From the NCBI GenBank assembly GCA_033182465.1, contig CP137319.1:1984001-2048000 (forward strand): a stretch of 64,000 bases of DNA, in the 5' to 3' direction. Made by a program: the position numbers and the translations under genes. Every line of letters starts with the position of its first letter. Position 1 is the first letter of the stretch. The stretch is from Sanghuangporus weigelae (Eukaryota > Basidiomycota > Agaricomycetes > Hymenochaetales > Hymenochaetaceae). The notes beneath the pieces were generated by a model. That model saw only the letters and a program-made list of their open reading frames with translations, was not told the origin of the DNA and made no database searches. Below, in pieces: positions 1 through 13,443 of this stretch.

Positions 1-371
1 AAGCATTGCGCGGGGATGGAAGTGGGCACGTTCTGGAACGTTTCCAGATAATGTCCCCCGAAGTCCACAAGATGCCACCTTTTCATCGATCGATCCTACC
101 TCGGTCGCGCAGGAATACGAAATGTCAAATAGGCCGTCTGCAGCGATATTAATCCCCGTACCACTTTCGCCAGGAGAAGCCCGGCAGTCAAGTATTATTG
201 ATGACCCTCCACCTGTATATAGAAGATAATTTCTTGTTCTTCCCAAAGGCGGCGCCTTCCAATCATTAGCATTTCACGACCTTATCTTGTATACGTTCTT
301 TCCATCTTCATCTTCTTCGGACGGATGTTACCGACACACGACGCTTATTAAACAGCTCCCATCTGTGTACA
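1..371. other. No gene recognised
   Basis: I see no coding region, RNA gene or repeat that I can support here. It is the left flank of the MITE that follows. Confidence 0.5.
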
Positions 372-980
372 TACAGTTGAAATTGTCATAACGCATAATG
401 TCGGGAGACTACTTTTTGTAATGCATTATTAGATTTATTCATTAGGAGATGTGTGAGAAAACATTTCCGCCTTTGGGAAAGGGTGAAAAAGGTAGCTTCC
501 TCGTTGTCTGACCCCTACGTTAATAGCATGAGCCTGATTAAGTACCAGAATAAAGTATGGATGCTCAACAAACACTCTTATTGACTTAACAGAGGGGGAA
601 TAAAGGCATGCTATATCTTGTAAGTCCTTGACGTCCCGGATTTGGAAGGTGATCGCCATGCTATTTATGGTAGTTGCCAGTGTCGATCAATCTGCACTAC
701 TTGTATTTTCATTTAATTACATGATTTTCTTGACTAGTGGACTTTACAAGGCCAGTTGTGCTCTCTGGTTGCCTCAGAAACTCATAGTTTACATGAATTT
801 ATAGTAGCCTTATCACTCCCTTGGTCTCCATAATGCATGATATTGCTCAAAATTTCAATGCATTATTCCGTATGACATTTTTGCATAATAACCCACCTCC
901 CGACATGGGAGACACCAAAAAGTGATGCGTTATGAAGTATATGCATTGTGATACGATGCATTATGACAATTTCAACTGTA
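372..980. mobile_element. Tc1/mariner-like MITE, ~605 bp
   Basis: The terminal inverted repeats begin CAGTTGAAATTGTCATAA at 374-391, and the reverse complement lies at 961-978. The 18 bp are perfect and similarity continues for a few more bases with one mismatch. Both ends are flanked by TA (372-373, 979-980), the target duplication of Tc1/mariner elements, whose termini commonly start CAGT. The interior is AT-rich with repeated ATGCATTAT motifs, and there is no transposase. Short ORFs inside it (for example 435-659 minus) resemble nothing I know and are probably chance. So it is a non-autonomous element. TIRs and TA are read directly; the superfamily is inferred from them. Confidence 0.7.
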
Positions 981-1203
981 CTTGCAAATTTTCACCTGAC
1001 ACGTACATTTTCATGGGCATTTTCACACCCACATACCCGATGGACACAGAGGTCCAATGTGTTCGAGAATTTGTTAGCTGTATCAACAATAGAAACCCCA
1101 CTGAAATGGACACTTCAGAGTGGTCTGAGGCAAGTTTGCAAGCGCAGATGCTAAGTAATGTACATCTATGATCCTGAAAGATGTTGATAGCTGACACGAC
1201 GAT

Positions 1204-2457
1204 TCAGAACAGGTCAACAGAAGAACGCGTTGCGCCATTTCCGTCAACAAGTAAAGCGTCCTGAAATTCAACGACACGTAAAAAAATCAGATACTCGATC
1301 AGAAGACGATGTCGTGAAAGAACGAACCACGCAAGCACTTCCCAATCCAGCATTTCCAATCCAGCCTGGTTCCCAGTATACAACGCCCAGACCATGACTA
1401 CCAGAAAGGCCAGACAAAACGTTCTCAATGTTCCGGACCCATTGCTGCTGACCAGCTGCGGAAACAGGAATACTTGGTTCTGACATAGTGACAGAGGAGC
1501 ATGATACTGGCCAGTCGGTCTCCGCGACGAGGATGTCCTGTAAATGTTTTAGTGGACGGATGAGACCAAACCCGGATAGACACTCTACCTTGTTATATTT
1601 CGAAACGACATCATTAAGCGATGACTGCAGGCTACTTAGAGTCGCCTCCGTGTTGTAGAACGGGTAGAACGAGAACCCGAAAATGTCGACATCACTAGTA
1701 GCCAGTGCACCAGCGACGAAGATGCCATTGAAGAACCAATCAACACCACCTTGGTCCCATCCATTAGCTATGTGGACGACAATCTTTGGTCCTGATGATG
1801 CTGCTCGCACTCCGGCGGCGGCAGAGTGCAAAAGCTCAGAAGCCGGATGGAAGCCGTTCACGCTGATCTGTCCCGTAGGCCACAACAGCCCATCATTAAT
1901 TTCGTTCCCAATCTGGATGTAGTCGATGGATACTCCTGCATTGTTGAAAGCCGACACGAGATCCCTTGTGTACCTATCGATTACAGTTGAGGTTCGATGC
2001 GATCATGAAAATGACCGCGACTGACGTATAGATTTGAGTATTCAGGCCGTCGAGATCTGTCGGCCACGATGAAGGGATGACTTGCTTCCCAGGATCGGCC
2101 CCTAGTTGATTCGGTTACTTCGGGAACGGACATTTTAGAAGACCAAAGGCACTTACACGTGTCACTGTAGTGCAAATCCACCAAAATCTTCATTCCGGCG
2201 TTCTTAGCACGTTTGGCTAGGCTTATGGCATAATCCTGGGTGTATGTTCCTGCCGTCCATACGCGGATACGCGCAAGCTGGAATCCATGGCTAGCAAGAA
2301 TACTCTCGAACGCTTTCGTTTGTCCTCCGTCGCTGTAAGAAATGCCCTGAGATTCTAGCAAAGGCAGAGAAGATATGTCTGCTCCATTAAGAGGAAGAAC
2401 AGCAAGAGAAAAGTTGACGAATGCAAGAGCAGAAAACAGAAGGCCTAACAGGAACAT
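1204..2457 (-). CDS. GH53 arabinogalactan endo-beta-1,4-galactanase
   Basis: A secreted pectinolytic enzyme that cleaves beta-1,4-galactan side chains of arabinogalactan I. The N-terminus MFLLGLLFSALAFVNFSLA is a signal peptide. The body follows the GH53 order: RIRVW, then VDLHYSDTWADPGKQ, then IQIGNEI, whose Glu is the acid/base, then VAETDWPVSC, whose Glu is the nucleophile, then YWEPGWIGNAGLGSAC. I infer five exons: 2457-2101 (broken by an intron at 2156-2102), 2101-2026, 1973-1589, 1537-1331 and 1260-1204. Each junction restores the GH53 reading frame; the last donor (GTGGTT) is weak. The ATG at 2457 is preferred to an upstream in-frame GTG because it starts the signal peptide. Length ~350 residues, normal for the family. 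Nothing looks broken. Confidence 0.9.
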
Positions 2458-3392
2458 CTTGCGTGGCACCGTGGACTGAAGATACGCCGAACGACCTGAT
2501 CATTTTATATACTTGTTTGTCAAGGAAATATCGCGGATTCCGATATTTACACGCAAGAACTATCCGAATCTCGTTGGTGACCACGATCCGACAGTCAAGT
2601 GACGCGGCCAACGGCCATCCAGTCCCGGAGGAATCACATATTATAAGTAGTGTTCGCTCCGCAAAACCATTGTTAAACCTTCACTCGTCCAGCAAACGTT
2701 GGTCATGAGGGCCTCGACCACGCGAACGCTTTCCCCAGAACAGGCAGCTTTTCCGGTCGAACAAATGAACCAGCTTCCCAGGTCAGCGACAAAATTGATT
2801 CAACGTCAGATTTCGGTAAGAAGATTCTCTGAGTGCATACGCCGCTGGTGGGGAGAAGATTACATAAAAGACTCCAACTTGGCAACAACGGCAAGTTTGC
2901 AATTGCAAATTGAAATTCAAAAACATTCTCACGCCTTTTACACTCTCCGCAGACGCGTTTTATCGTCGTATCCGCACAGTGAGTGTCTTTTAGAAAAGCG
3001 AAGGATTTGACGAGAATAACTATTATGAATTATTACCATGAATTTCCTTAAAGATTTCTTTGAAGTTTTTCATATGTATACAACACAGTATTCCGAAGTG
3101 AAGATTCCTATTCTACACTAGAATGACCTATTATCGCGTTTAGTCTCAGACGTATGTCGCCATAGGCCCGGGGACCATTATTGCCCTATTTCAATTGTCT
3201 GCTCTAGCATGCCGTTAAAATATTATCGCACAGAGTACAAAATGTAATAGTTCCATATGTAACAGAAGAAATCCACAATCAGACCGCATTACATACACCA
3301 AGCAAAAGATATAAAAGACGAAGGTACATTACATTACGAATCTAAAGGAGAACGATGAATTCCGAATCAGATAAAGTATGGCCTCATGAGGA
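2458..3392. other. Intergenic, no gene supported
   Basis: This is the promoter side of the galactanase and the 3' side of the monooxygenase. Open frames at 2421-3010 (plus) show no recognisable domain. I saw no repeat or RNA gene. Confidence 0.5.
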
Positions 3393-5971
<2,579 letters not shown>

Positions 5972-6840
5972 TGCGATGACTCTAAAACGATAAAATCTGG
6001 TGGAAGAAGATAGAGAAGAAATGAAGGGAAACTCCAAAAAATGTCAGGTGAGGAGAGCTGTTTTATATGGCTATGGCTGACATACCGTCTGGGTTCAGAC
6101 GGAGGTGGGCATCTTGCGTGCATTCCCGCGGCCGCAAGGCCTACGACTTCTTGAGAGATCGCATAGAAGTATGATTAGTCTTAATTGACGTAGTATCTCG
6201 AAGCTATCCGTAGCCACAATCACCAAGATAGAGAAAGAGGATCATTTTGCATTGATCACGAGTGCGCCAATAATAGCCTCGTTTTGACGACATCTCGATA
6301 CTCTATCCAGGACAGACCACAGACAACACGGGGCCCATAGTCATATAATATAATTCAATTCAACAGATCCAGGGAATGGAACTCGGGCATCGGCGATGAG
6401 CATTGTTCCAACAACATCTTGGGGGCGATGACATCGTACAATAATAATGACATTATGCCTCCGCATCACACCGCTAGACTGCATTGCAGCAGCGTTTATC
6501 GCTCTCGTCTTCGGCGGGACCAAGCGGCATGGATCCACGAACTGCGGCTAACATGCTTTTGGGAGGAGTCGGATATCAATGCGGACGCACGGCTAGCAGT
6601 AGAGTGTTTCTAACCGGACAGTTCCTTCCTTTCTGAGCTGGGGTCCCAGATGCTCGGTCTAGCCTATTGCTATCTTCTCTTCGAGAGAAAAAAAGGTTTG
6701 TGAGTCTCGGCTCTCAAAGGCGAACTCAGACAGAATGACAAAATTAATGGATAGGATAAGCAGGTGAAGACGTCCGAAATTTTTAATTTTTAATTTAAAA
6801 AACCAAGACAAGATGATCACGTGAATGAAGGTGTTGATAA
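5972..6840. other. Intergenic, no gene supported
   Basis: Upstream region of the monooxygenase. Short ORFs at 6341-6613 on both strands have no recognisable features. The last ~60 bp become AT-rich before the transposon end at 6841. Confidence 0.45.
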
Positions 6841-7083
6841 CACTACGGGCAATTTAGTATTTTTTAGGTGATGATAAATGATCGGAAATTTAATTTGATA
6901 TGCATTATATAAGTATAAATATCTCCATTCAGGATATAAAAAATATCCACATGCATCTAAACCTAGTTTATATATTCAATATCATGCCACATTTCTTTGA
7001 TGATGATATTTTTTATATCATCGTGATCGATATGGATATAGAAATCTAAATCAATATTTTCTGTATCAGCAAAGAATATCATT
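6841..7083 (+). repeat. Left terminal inverted repeat, outer half
   Basis: An AT-rich segment matched in inverse by about 25172-25414 with only a few differences. It contains several short internal palindromes of the type GATATTTTTTATATC. It is cut at 7083 by the inner transposon, and the rest of the repeat resumes at 9504. Confidence 0.85.
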
Positions 7084-7406
7084 CACCGCGTTACAGAGGT
7101 TCCTAACACACATCCGTGTAGTCTATCATATATGAGCTAATACAAATCTACAAAAAATGTTGTTTTAGTCTATGAAAGTTTCATTTGTAGTTGTCTGTTT
7201 ATGACCTAGAAATTTATGTATTGGTGACTTAGTGCACATCAAGTTGTAGATATGCCTAGATGACCAACGGAAATGACGAAATATTGCTAGCTCATATAGA
7301 CAGATCTACGCGAGTCTGAGGGACTTTACCGAAAACTCGACGCGTCACTTCTCTCTTCCTGCCTGCCACCATCATCACCTCTCTTCTCTTCTGCTGCACG
7401 GTCGTC

Positions 7407-7475
7407 ATGCATCCGACATCGCGCTCACCACTCGTCTCTGGTAAGCAATCATGTCCAGACTGGATGATTCTTACG
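7407..7475 (+). other. Possible captured first exon and short RPB1-like patch
   Basis: A pyrimidine-rich leader is followed by an ATG at 7407 and ~12 codons ending at a GTAAGC donor-like site, resembling the first exon of an unidentified gene. Just after it, 7451-7478 encodes PDWMILTVL, which matches a conserved RPB1 segment and closely resembles the DNA of the RPB1 fragment at ~24880. The patch is too short to be certain. Confidence 0.35.
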
Positions 7476-7504
7476 GTTTTATCTAGAATGTCAACGTACT
7501 CAGA

Positions 7505-7709
7505 CCCTGTCACCATCCTCAGCTACCTCACTGCCCTCCTTTCTCGAATCAGCACCGAAGAATCACCCAAAGCTCATGTAGTCCTCCTCTCATCCTTGGC
7601 ACATGCAAAACTCCTCTACGGTGATTTGGATTGAACGCGCACGGATATGGATACAGCATGGAAGATTTTGGACGATCTCGATGGTGTTGACCCGGCAGTA
7701 AATGCGGCT
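7505..7709 (+). pseudogene. Proteasome lid subunit Rpn9 (PSMD13) fragment
   Basis: The reading frame encodes LSYLTALLSRISTEESPK, HVVLLSSLAHAKLLYGDLD and then, after an in-frame TGA, TDMDTAWKILDDLDGVDP. This is the middle of Rpn9 as remembered from fungal homologues (HAKLLYGDLEG...DMDAAWKVLDDLDGV). It breaks off at NAA, where the family continues with a tyrosine-rich helix, and the DNA switches directly to the Mlp1 fragment. The nonsense codon and both truncations show it is not functional. It lies inside the 7084-9503 transposon, so it was captured rather than native to this locus. Confidence 0.75.
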
Positions 7710-7724
7710 TAATGGCCGCATCAA

Positions 7725-9122
7725 TTTGGGTGAGTTTCCGGTTCCCTCGGCAGCGCAAATTTCACCGAACGTATTTGCGGATAACTTGTTCAACTTTAGC
7801 CCAAATATTTCAATGGTCAACCGCATGCAGAAAGGCAGCAAGACGTTCACCGAGGTTAACGCTGAATATGTCAGGATGCAAAGTGAACTGGCTAAGAAAC
7901 AGCGCGACATGGAAAATCTTGATCGTACGCTTGGTAGAGTTCTTGCTGAGGAGTACAAGGCGCGAATGGAGAACGAGCAGAACGAGGCTATTCGTGAGGC
8001 GCACGAGGCAATCATGACACTGCACGCTCAACTTGAGAGTACCCAAGCCAGCCACCAGGCGACGATTCAGGCTTACATCAAAGAGAGGGACACGCTGAAG
8101 ACTATGATTTCTCGTTATGAACGGGGCGGGGCACTTCCAGCTGCTACTTCTACTCAACAAGCGTGACCATCGTCTCCACAGGTGAATGGATCTGTTCGCG
8201 AGCCAACTGAATTAGAGAATGAGCTTGAGGAAGTCCGAACTAACTTCGAGGCATACCGAAAAGAAATGGGCGTTGATACTATCAAGCTTCGCGAAGAAGT
8301 TCTCCAATACCAGCGTGAATCCAGCCAATTGAGAGCGGCACTCGCAAAGGCCAATGCGAGGTTTGAATTCCTCAATGGTGAGTTTATTCTCTTTGCTCAA
8401 CGGGTCAAGCTCACCATCTGGGTCAGAGCGGCACCGCATGGTTCAGAAACAGCACATCATGCACAAGCGAGAAGCTCAAAATCTGCAGAAACGGAATCAA
8501 CGATTGCACGATCAATCAACCATGCTGCCGAGGAATTGGCCTCCGCTAATACCCAATCCGAACGATTGCGGAACGAATGCTCCAATCTTCGTGAAGACCT
8601 GGGAGGTGCGTCGCCGTTAATTACTCGTCTTGTGATTCATATTAACTCGAGATGTAGAATGTGCAGACTCAATTAATTAATGAAAACAAAAGTCTGTCTC
8701 TGGAGCGGTCTCGTATGGCGGACTTGATTTCCAACGTGCAGAAAATGCACAATGACATTGACAGGGCGAACGACAGCGATGGGCGAAGATTTGAGTCCCG
8801 AATCCATAATCTGGAGGGCCAAGCGTAAGTGTTCCTCTATATCACGTTTGCTTTAGCGCAGTAACATCCAATTTTGATGCTTTAGTCAGGATCTTTGAAC
8901 TCAGCTATCCCGCGAGCGCGACACAGTCCGACAAGTTTCATTGCCAAAAGATATTGAAGTTCAGGAACTGCGAACCAAGGTTGATCGCTCCGTAAGTGTA
9001 TGCGATGTAGCCAGGGATTTGGATGGATGTTGTTTTCTCGACGAGATGGATCAAACAGCGCATATCACCTCGACTCAACCTTCTGTATCAGACCATGAAC
9101 GGATCAGTGCATTGGCAGATAG
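7725..9122 (+). pseudogene. Nuclear pore basket Mlp1/TPR-like fragment
   Basis: A long coiled-coil segment. The frame opens with GEFPVPS, VFADNLFNFSP and EVNAEYVRMQSELAKKQRDM, continues with DTIKLREEVLQYQRESSQLR, RHRMVQKQHIMHKREAQN, RLRNECSNLREDL, then QTQLINENKSLSLERSRM and NVQKMHNDIDRAND. This order matches the TPR/MLP1-2 domain of fungal Mlp1-type nucleoporins as I know them. Intron-like breaks with GT/AG ends are retained, so capture was at the DNA level. Frame changes near 8160 and 8400-8520 and an in-frame TGA near 8896 mark it as dead. The surviving piece is a few hundred residues of a ~1,900-residue family. Confidence 0.75.
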
Positions 9123-9503
9123 GTAAGGCCTGGGCTAGCCAAGATAGTTGTCGTATTCGAAATTCAATATAATTTCTATATTAAGCAATTTATATTCTTG
9201 ATATAGCAATATCGAATTATTTGGGTGGATCAGAGAATTTCAAACTTAGTTCTTAGGTGCATATATACCGACATTGTAGTCCATCCAACACAAATATACA
9301 AACTTGTTTGTATAGCGTCTACACTAATATACATTTTGGCACTGTCTAGCTCATCTACACCAAGTGTGCTAGCGCCCCGTAGTCAGACTCCTGTTTGCTA
9401 CATAAACTGTGTGTTAGATGATCTACATTCTGAGTGTAGTCACGCGATTTGTGATCTAGCACACATCTACACACACATGTATTATTTCTTCCATAACACA
9501 GTG

Positions 9504-9743
9504 ATTGAGAGGTAGATATTTATTTGATGATATTTTCAATATCAAAGGATCTTTTATTTGAAATATCATTCTGTATATCAATGTCAATGATAATTCACAC
9601 GATGAACAGGCGATGAGTGGGTGTGATGAGGGTGCATAGTGAGCATTTTGTGGGTACATGGAGGGCAGAGAGTGGGCAAACTGCAGGCGGGATGAGGGCA
9701 CACTGTGGGCGTGGTAAGGGCATGCTGGGGGCACAGAGTGGGC
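9504..9743 (+). repeat. Left terminal inverted repeat, inner half with G-rich repeats
   Basis: This continues the outer transposon repeat after the inner insertion. The first ~90 bp are AT-rich. From ~9600 it consists of imperfect GGGCA/GAGTGGGC units on the plus strand, mirrored at 24956-25090. The G-rich half has diverged more than the AT-rich half. Confidence 0.75.
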
Positions 9744-9879
9744 GGGTTGTGGGTGCAGAGAGGGCATAGCTACCTGGTATCATATTGCTTTGTTCAAACT
9801 CCAGCATAATAGGTATTTATTCTGCGGACAAGTAGTATATATTGAAATGAGCGCTCAATTTGTGATCATTGATGCTCAA

Positions 9880-10952
9880 TATGTTAGTGTGTCATCTCCC
9901 AATGAAAGCCATGTCATTTCCGATATAGGCGAACTGCATAACAGTCCTGTTCACTTGGGGCGAAATGATCTGCCTGGGGACTCACACTATTTGACTGAAT
10001 TCGGCTCGAGTCTCCTCAGCCTGGGGAACGCTACATGGAGATCAGAAACAATAACACAAGGCAGAAGTAATATGACATGCTGCATGTTCATTTCATCGCC
10101 ATGGAAGTCGGCATTGTACAGAGGAGTGACGAAAAATTTGAGATGAAAGGTTGCATAAAATTGGCCAGAGTTCAGACATGAACAGATTGGGCATACACTT
10201 GAATAGGGTATTAGTCAGACCCTGTGACACATCATAGACATCTTGTGCAACGATGGCTGTCAGTTAAACAGGACATAACTGCATTGATAGATAAATTAGA
10301 CTAGATCAAGCACTACTGAATGGTAGACTTACTCTCTGCCTTTTAAGTGCCATTCAATGACCCATCCATACTGAAGAAATTCATACGCATGCTTATATAT
10401 ATATGTATCGAAGATCTATACTCTCTCCGGTATCTTGAATTACATATCGCGCTCCAGAGTATTCTCTTGGTCCATTCCGCACGAGCTCTTGTAAGTACAC
10501 GAGGTCACTGTCAGATAGTTTTTAACAACACGTCATTCAAGATGCTCTTCCTACTGACCTCTTCTTGGTACGTGAGAGTCATAGTGATGCTCTTCGGCAC
10601 ACCAACTTCATTGGGTTCCAGGTTTGGCCCTCCGGTGATGACAGTATGTTCAAAAAATCAACATGTTTCCCCATCAAGTTACCATGTACACAACTCTCCC
10701 TGTCCTTTGAACGAGCACAAATAGCTTTGACGGGTCGACCAGACTTTTGTTGAGCTTGAGGTATCCCAGCAATGTTGTTGTCTACGTATGTGGAGACATG
10801 GAACTGGACATAACATGCATGGTAAGCGGCCTCTTAATACATATTCAATTGCTTACCTGGAGCAATTGCTCAAACTCAGATATAACATGGGCCTGAGCTC
10901 CTCTCTCTTCATATCTGAATACATCCACGGACGCTTTTATGATGTTGTCCAC
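9880..10952 (-). pseudogene. RPB1: RNA polymerase II largest subunit RPB1 fragment, 3' part
   Basis: Reading the minus strand from 10952: DNIIKASVDVFRYEERGAQA, HVISEFEQLLQ, a 53-bp GT-AG intron (10856-10804), [80 protein letters not shown] and PRQIISPQ. This is the conserved RPB1 core in order. In the catalytic NADFDGD motif the middle Asp is replaced by His (codon at 10103-10101), several stops occur, and there are small frame slips. The retained intron shows genomic rather than cDNA capture. The upstream parts of the same fragment lie at 23249-23279 and 24797-24950, separated by element 1 and the solo LTR. Confidence 0.88.
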
Positions 10953-12465
10953 TGTTAGGGAGTAGGCCCGGGGTTACACCGGTTCAATCCCTTTGCCTAA
11001 GCAGCGGTGTGTTGTGCAGAGGTGATCTTATCTACCCACGTCTGGCTGTACCACGCGGTCCCTTACTAGCCTTCCTAGTCGCGGTCCGAGTTATGGATGT
11101 TTTCAGATACGAGGTAATAGTAAAGCAGATTGGGATTTCCAAGAGGCGTGATAGTACAAAGCACACAGTAATAGCTCGCTGTAGGGCAAGCTTTACACCA
11201 GTGTGTTAAGAGGATCGAAAGATGGGGAAATGAGGGCCTAATCCTACAACTATTTATGCTCCCAGATATTCCATTTTCCGTCCTATTTCTTACTCATCCT
11301 GTCTCCACTTTACTCCACTTTCCTCCACCATTACATCTGTTCCTTTGTCATCCTGCTGCGCTTCGCTCCACTTTGCTCCAATCTTTGTAAGGTCGTCTCC
11401 ACTATGACAGAATTCTTTGGAGTTGCTGACTGAGACAATAGAGGTGGTGCTCCGATATGGAATGCTCCACTGTCAGTACTCCATAACGATGTCATTGCCG
11501 TCATTGAGTGGCATCTTTGCTCTTGGAGCGATGTAGGCTGCTCGGTATGTGATTCTTCGGAATTCATCTCGAGGCCCAGCGAGGGTAAGCATAACTCGCA
11601 CGTCAGTGTTAAGGTGTCGGGTCGGTGTAGAGTATGGTCCAAGGCATATCATGAACTGCATAAGCTCTGCTGGTGGGTTCTGCTGGGTTCTGGTGACTAG
11701 CCATGCTTTGCCTTCGTATCGTATATCTCGAATGTAGCGCCATATCCTTCGTTGTATAAGGAGTTGTAATTGCTTGGTTTCCAGGTTCGCATCTCTCGGT
11801 AAATAAAGGTTTGCCTGTATCGTAGATGCTGGACATGGTGTGTGCAACTCCGGTCTATACCATCCAATCATTCTCCAAGTTATCGGGTTCGCAGTTCGAG
11901 GGGTCCGAGTTGTGATCGTGAGTTCCTCTCGTTTCTTGGGTACTATTGGGCTTGGTGGATTGGAATGCATTGTATCCTGAAGGTGTCGCTCGGTTTCGAT
12001 GTGACAGTCACGCGTACCAACCGTTGCCGTGCATACTAAGTAGTATACTTCATAAAGGACCATGTAAACTCGTGCACAGACTTGACAGTGCTGAAATGCC
12101 AGTGAGGTCTCCATAAACCTTATTAGCCTTTAGCCTTTTAGCGTTTAGGCTTTAGTAGTTGTGCTTCTGGACTTCTAAGAAGTTTGATCGCTTCTTTTTG
12201 ATCGAGGTCGCTCTGGTTGCTTGGTCGGCGGCGTTAGAGTGGTAGTCCGCGGTAATAGGCGGTCGGCGGTGTTAGCTGTTAGCGGGATTACGTATCCGCT
12301 TCGGTGCTTCTAGCGCTCGGGTGGTAACGGGTTACTGTTGCCTAGGCCGCTCGATTGCTTGGGCCTTTGATAGCTGGCTTGGTTACCGGTCGCGTTTGGA
12401 AAGCTGATCGTGTGGATCTGCTGATCGCGTCGATCCTGATGCGAGTTTTTGAGCGGATCCTTTCA
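10953..12465 (-). repeat. 3' LTR of element 1
   Basis: A 1,513 bp LTR. In element sense it begins TGAAAGGATCC (12465) and ends CTCCCTAACA (10953). It differs from the 5' LTR by only a handful of bases (for example near 12419-12435), so the insertion is recent. It contains the U3 ORF at 11473-12114. Confidence 0.95.
11473..12114 (-). CDS. LTR-encoded 213-residue protein (3' LTR, element 1)
   Basis: An ORF in U3 of the LTR, in the same sense as pol and upstream of the TATA-like box. The product is basic. An N-terminal Cys/His cluster (His9, Cys10, Cys13, Cys28, Cys37, His38) could bind metal, but I recognise no domain and assign no function. The same ORF is intact in all five LTRs of the window. 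In the 3' LTR position U3 is part of the genomic RNA, so it could be read from full-length transcripts or from a U3-internal promoter. LTR-internal ORFs are rare; mouse mammary tumour virus is the classic case of one. Confidence 0.55.
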   Translation of the reverse strand: METSLAFQHCQVCARVYMVLYEVYYLVCTATVGTRDCHIETERHLQDTMHSNPPSPIVPKKREELTITTRTPRTANPITWRMIGWYRPELHTPCPASTIQANLYLPRDANLETKQLQLLIQRRIWRYIRDIRYEGKAWLVTRTQQNPPAELMQFMICLGPYSTPTRHLNTDVRVMLTLAGPRDEFRRITYRAAYIAPRAKMPLNDGNDIVMEY

Positions 12466-12470
12466 CTACA

Positions 12471-12478
12471 CCCCCCCT
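12471..12478 (-). promoter_or_regulatory. Polypurine tract, element 1
   Basis: The sequence AGGGGGGG on the minus strand, five bases before the 3' LTR. This is the expected plus-strand primer position. Confidence 0.75.
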
Positions 12479-12589
12479 AAGATGAACTTTCGGAGAAATG
12501 TTCATCCTAATCCGTGAGAAAGCTCGGATAAAGGGTCGCCTAGTGATGGTTGATTTTTGCTATCAAACCATCATCATCTCTGCTCCAAA

Positions 12590-12905
12590 ATGTCGAAAGT
12601 CGCCGCTGCTGTTACTGTTTTTGTCGTTATTGTCGCGATTTTCGGCATAAATCATTGGATTTTGGAGCGTAAGAGGCGTGCTCAGGTAAGTGATGCATGC
12701 TCTGTGCCGTTTCGAGTTGTTAATCATCCTCTAGGAGGCTGACTTCGAAATGCAATCGTTCCAGCGCGATGTTACTACTGTCGCGCTTCGAGTTCACCTT
12801 GCGCTCGGTTATGACGTTGAGGATATCGATCCAGTCGTCGAAAATGCAGGTATTGCTTCGCAGGAACGTCGTGAAAAGGGTGTCTGGGAAGACATTGACT
12901 TGTAA
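12590..12905 (+). CDS. Antisense spliced gene for a small membrane protein, element 1
   Basis: This runs opposite to gag and pol, between ORF-c and the polypurine tract. Exon 1 (12590-12685) and exon 2 (12735-12905) join across a 49-bp intron with GTAAGTG donor and CTAG acceptor, giving ~88 residues. Residues 6-22 (AAVTVFVVIVAIFGINH) form one hydrophobic segment next to Arg/Lys residues, i.e. a likely signal anchor with a short N-terminus. The C-terminal half is acidic and helical (GYDVEDIDPVVENAG). I know no homologue. The identical gene is present in element 2. Splicing would be possible only for antisense RNA, since the signals do not exist on the sense strand. That supports a real antisense gene, but expression is unproven. 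Confidence 0.6.
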
Positions 12906-13443
12906 AGGGTGGTGGGAAGGGATATGAATATGAAATGTGCATCATGTAAAGAATGTGACGCAATTGAAAGTGATAAGAAAGAAATCATAAAGTCGTTAAT
13001 GAATAAGTTTTATACCAATTTGGGAGTGAAGTTCCAGGTGTTTACCTACGGCTCTTCAACCCCCAAATGGAGTTTTTCGAAGAAAGAGTGTAATTGGAGT
13101 GCCTTTCAGCGTGAAGGCACATCCTAGCATGATGCAAGGGAGTGACTTCACGTAAACCTTTGGCTTCTCCGTTGCATAGAGAGTAATAAAAGGTAGCATA
13201 ATCTGCTAATTCGGAGCCGGCACAATAAAACAATATACAAAATGTCTAGGCCCTTGTAGGTTCTTTGACACTTCTGCATAGTGCTTCATTTGTGCTGGTT
13301 GGCCGAATAAGCGTGAAATAAAGAGGTGCATAAAGCATAATTTGGTCGGATGTGACCATAAATATCATAAGGTAAGAATGAAATGCATAATTGACCATGT
13401 CGGGTCACGATATGGGAAAGGGGTTGCATAAAAGAAGAGTTGT

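Larger units (their letters stand above)
7084..9503. mobile_element. CACTA-like transposon with captured Rpn9 and Mlp1/TPR fragments
   Basis: The insert begins CACCGCGTTA and ends TAACACAGTG (inverse CACTGTGTTA), i.e. 10-bp TIRs with two mismatches. It is flanked by the 3-bp duplication ATT at 7081-7083 and 9504-9506. The uninterrupted right-hand repeat of the outer element reads ...ATATCATTGAGAGG, so the empty site is visible in the same window. A 3-bp TSD with CACTG termini fits the CACTA (En/Spm) superfamily. Subterminal regions contain repeated TGTAGAT motifs. The 2.4 kb cargo is gene debris on the plus strand and no transposase is present, so it is a Pack-type non-autonomous element. Confidence 0.8.
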
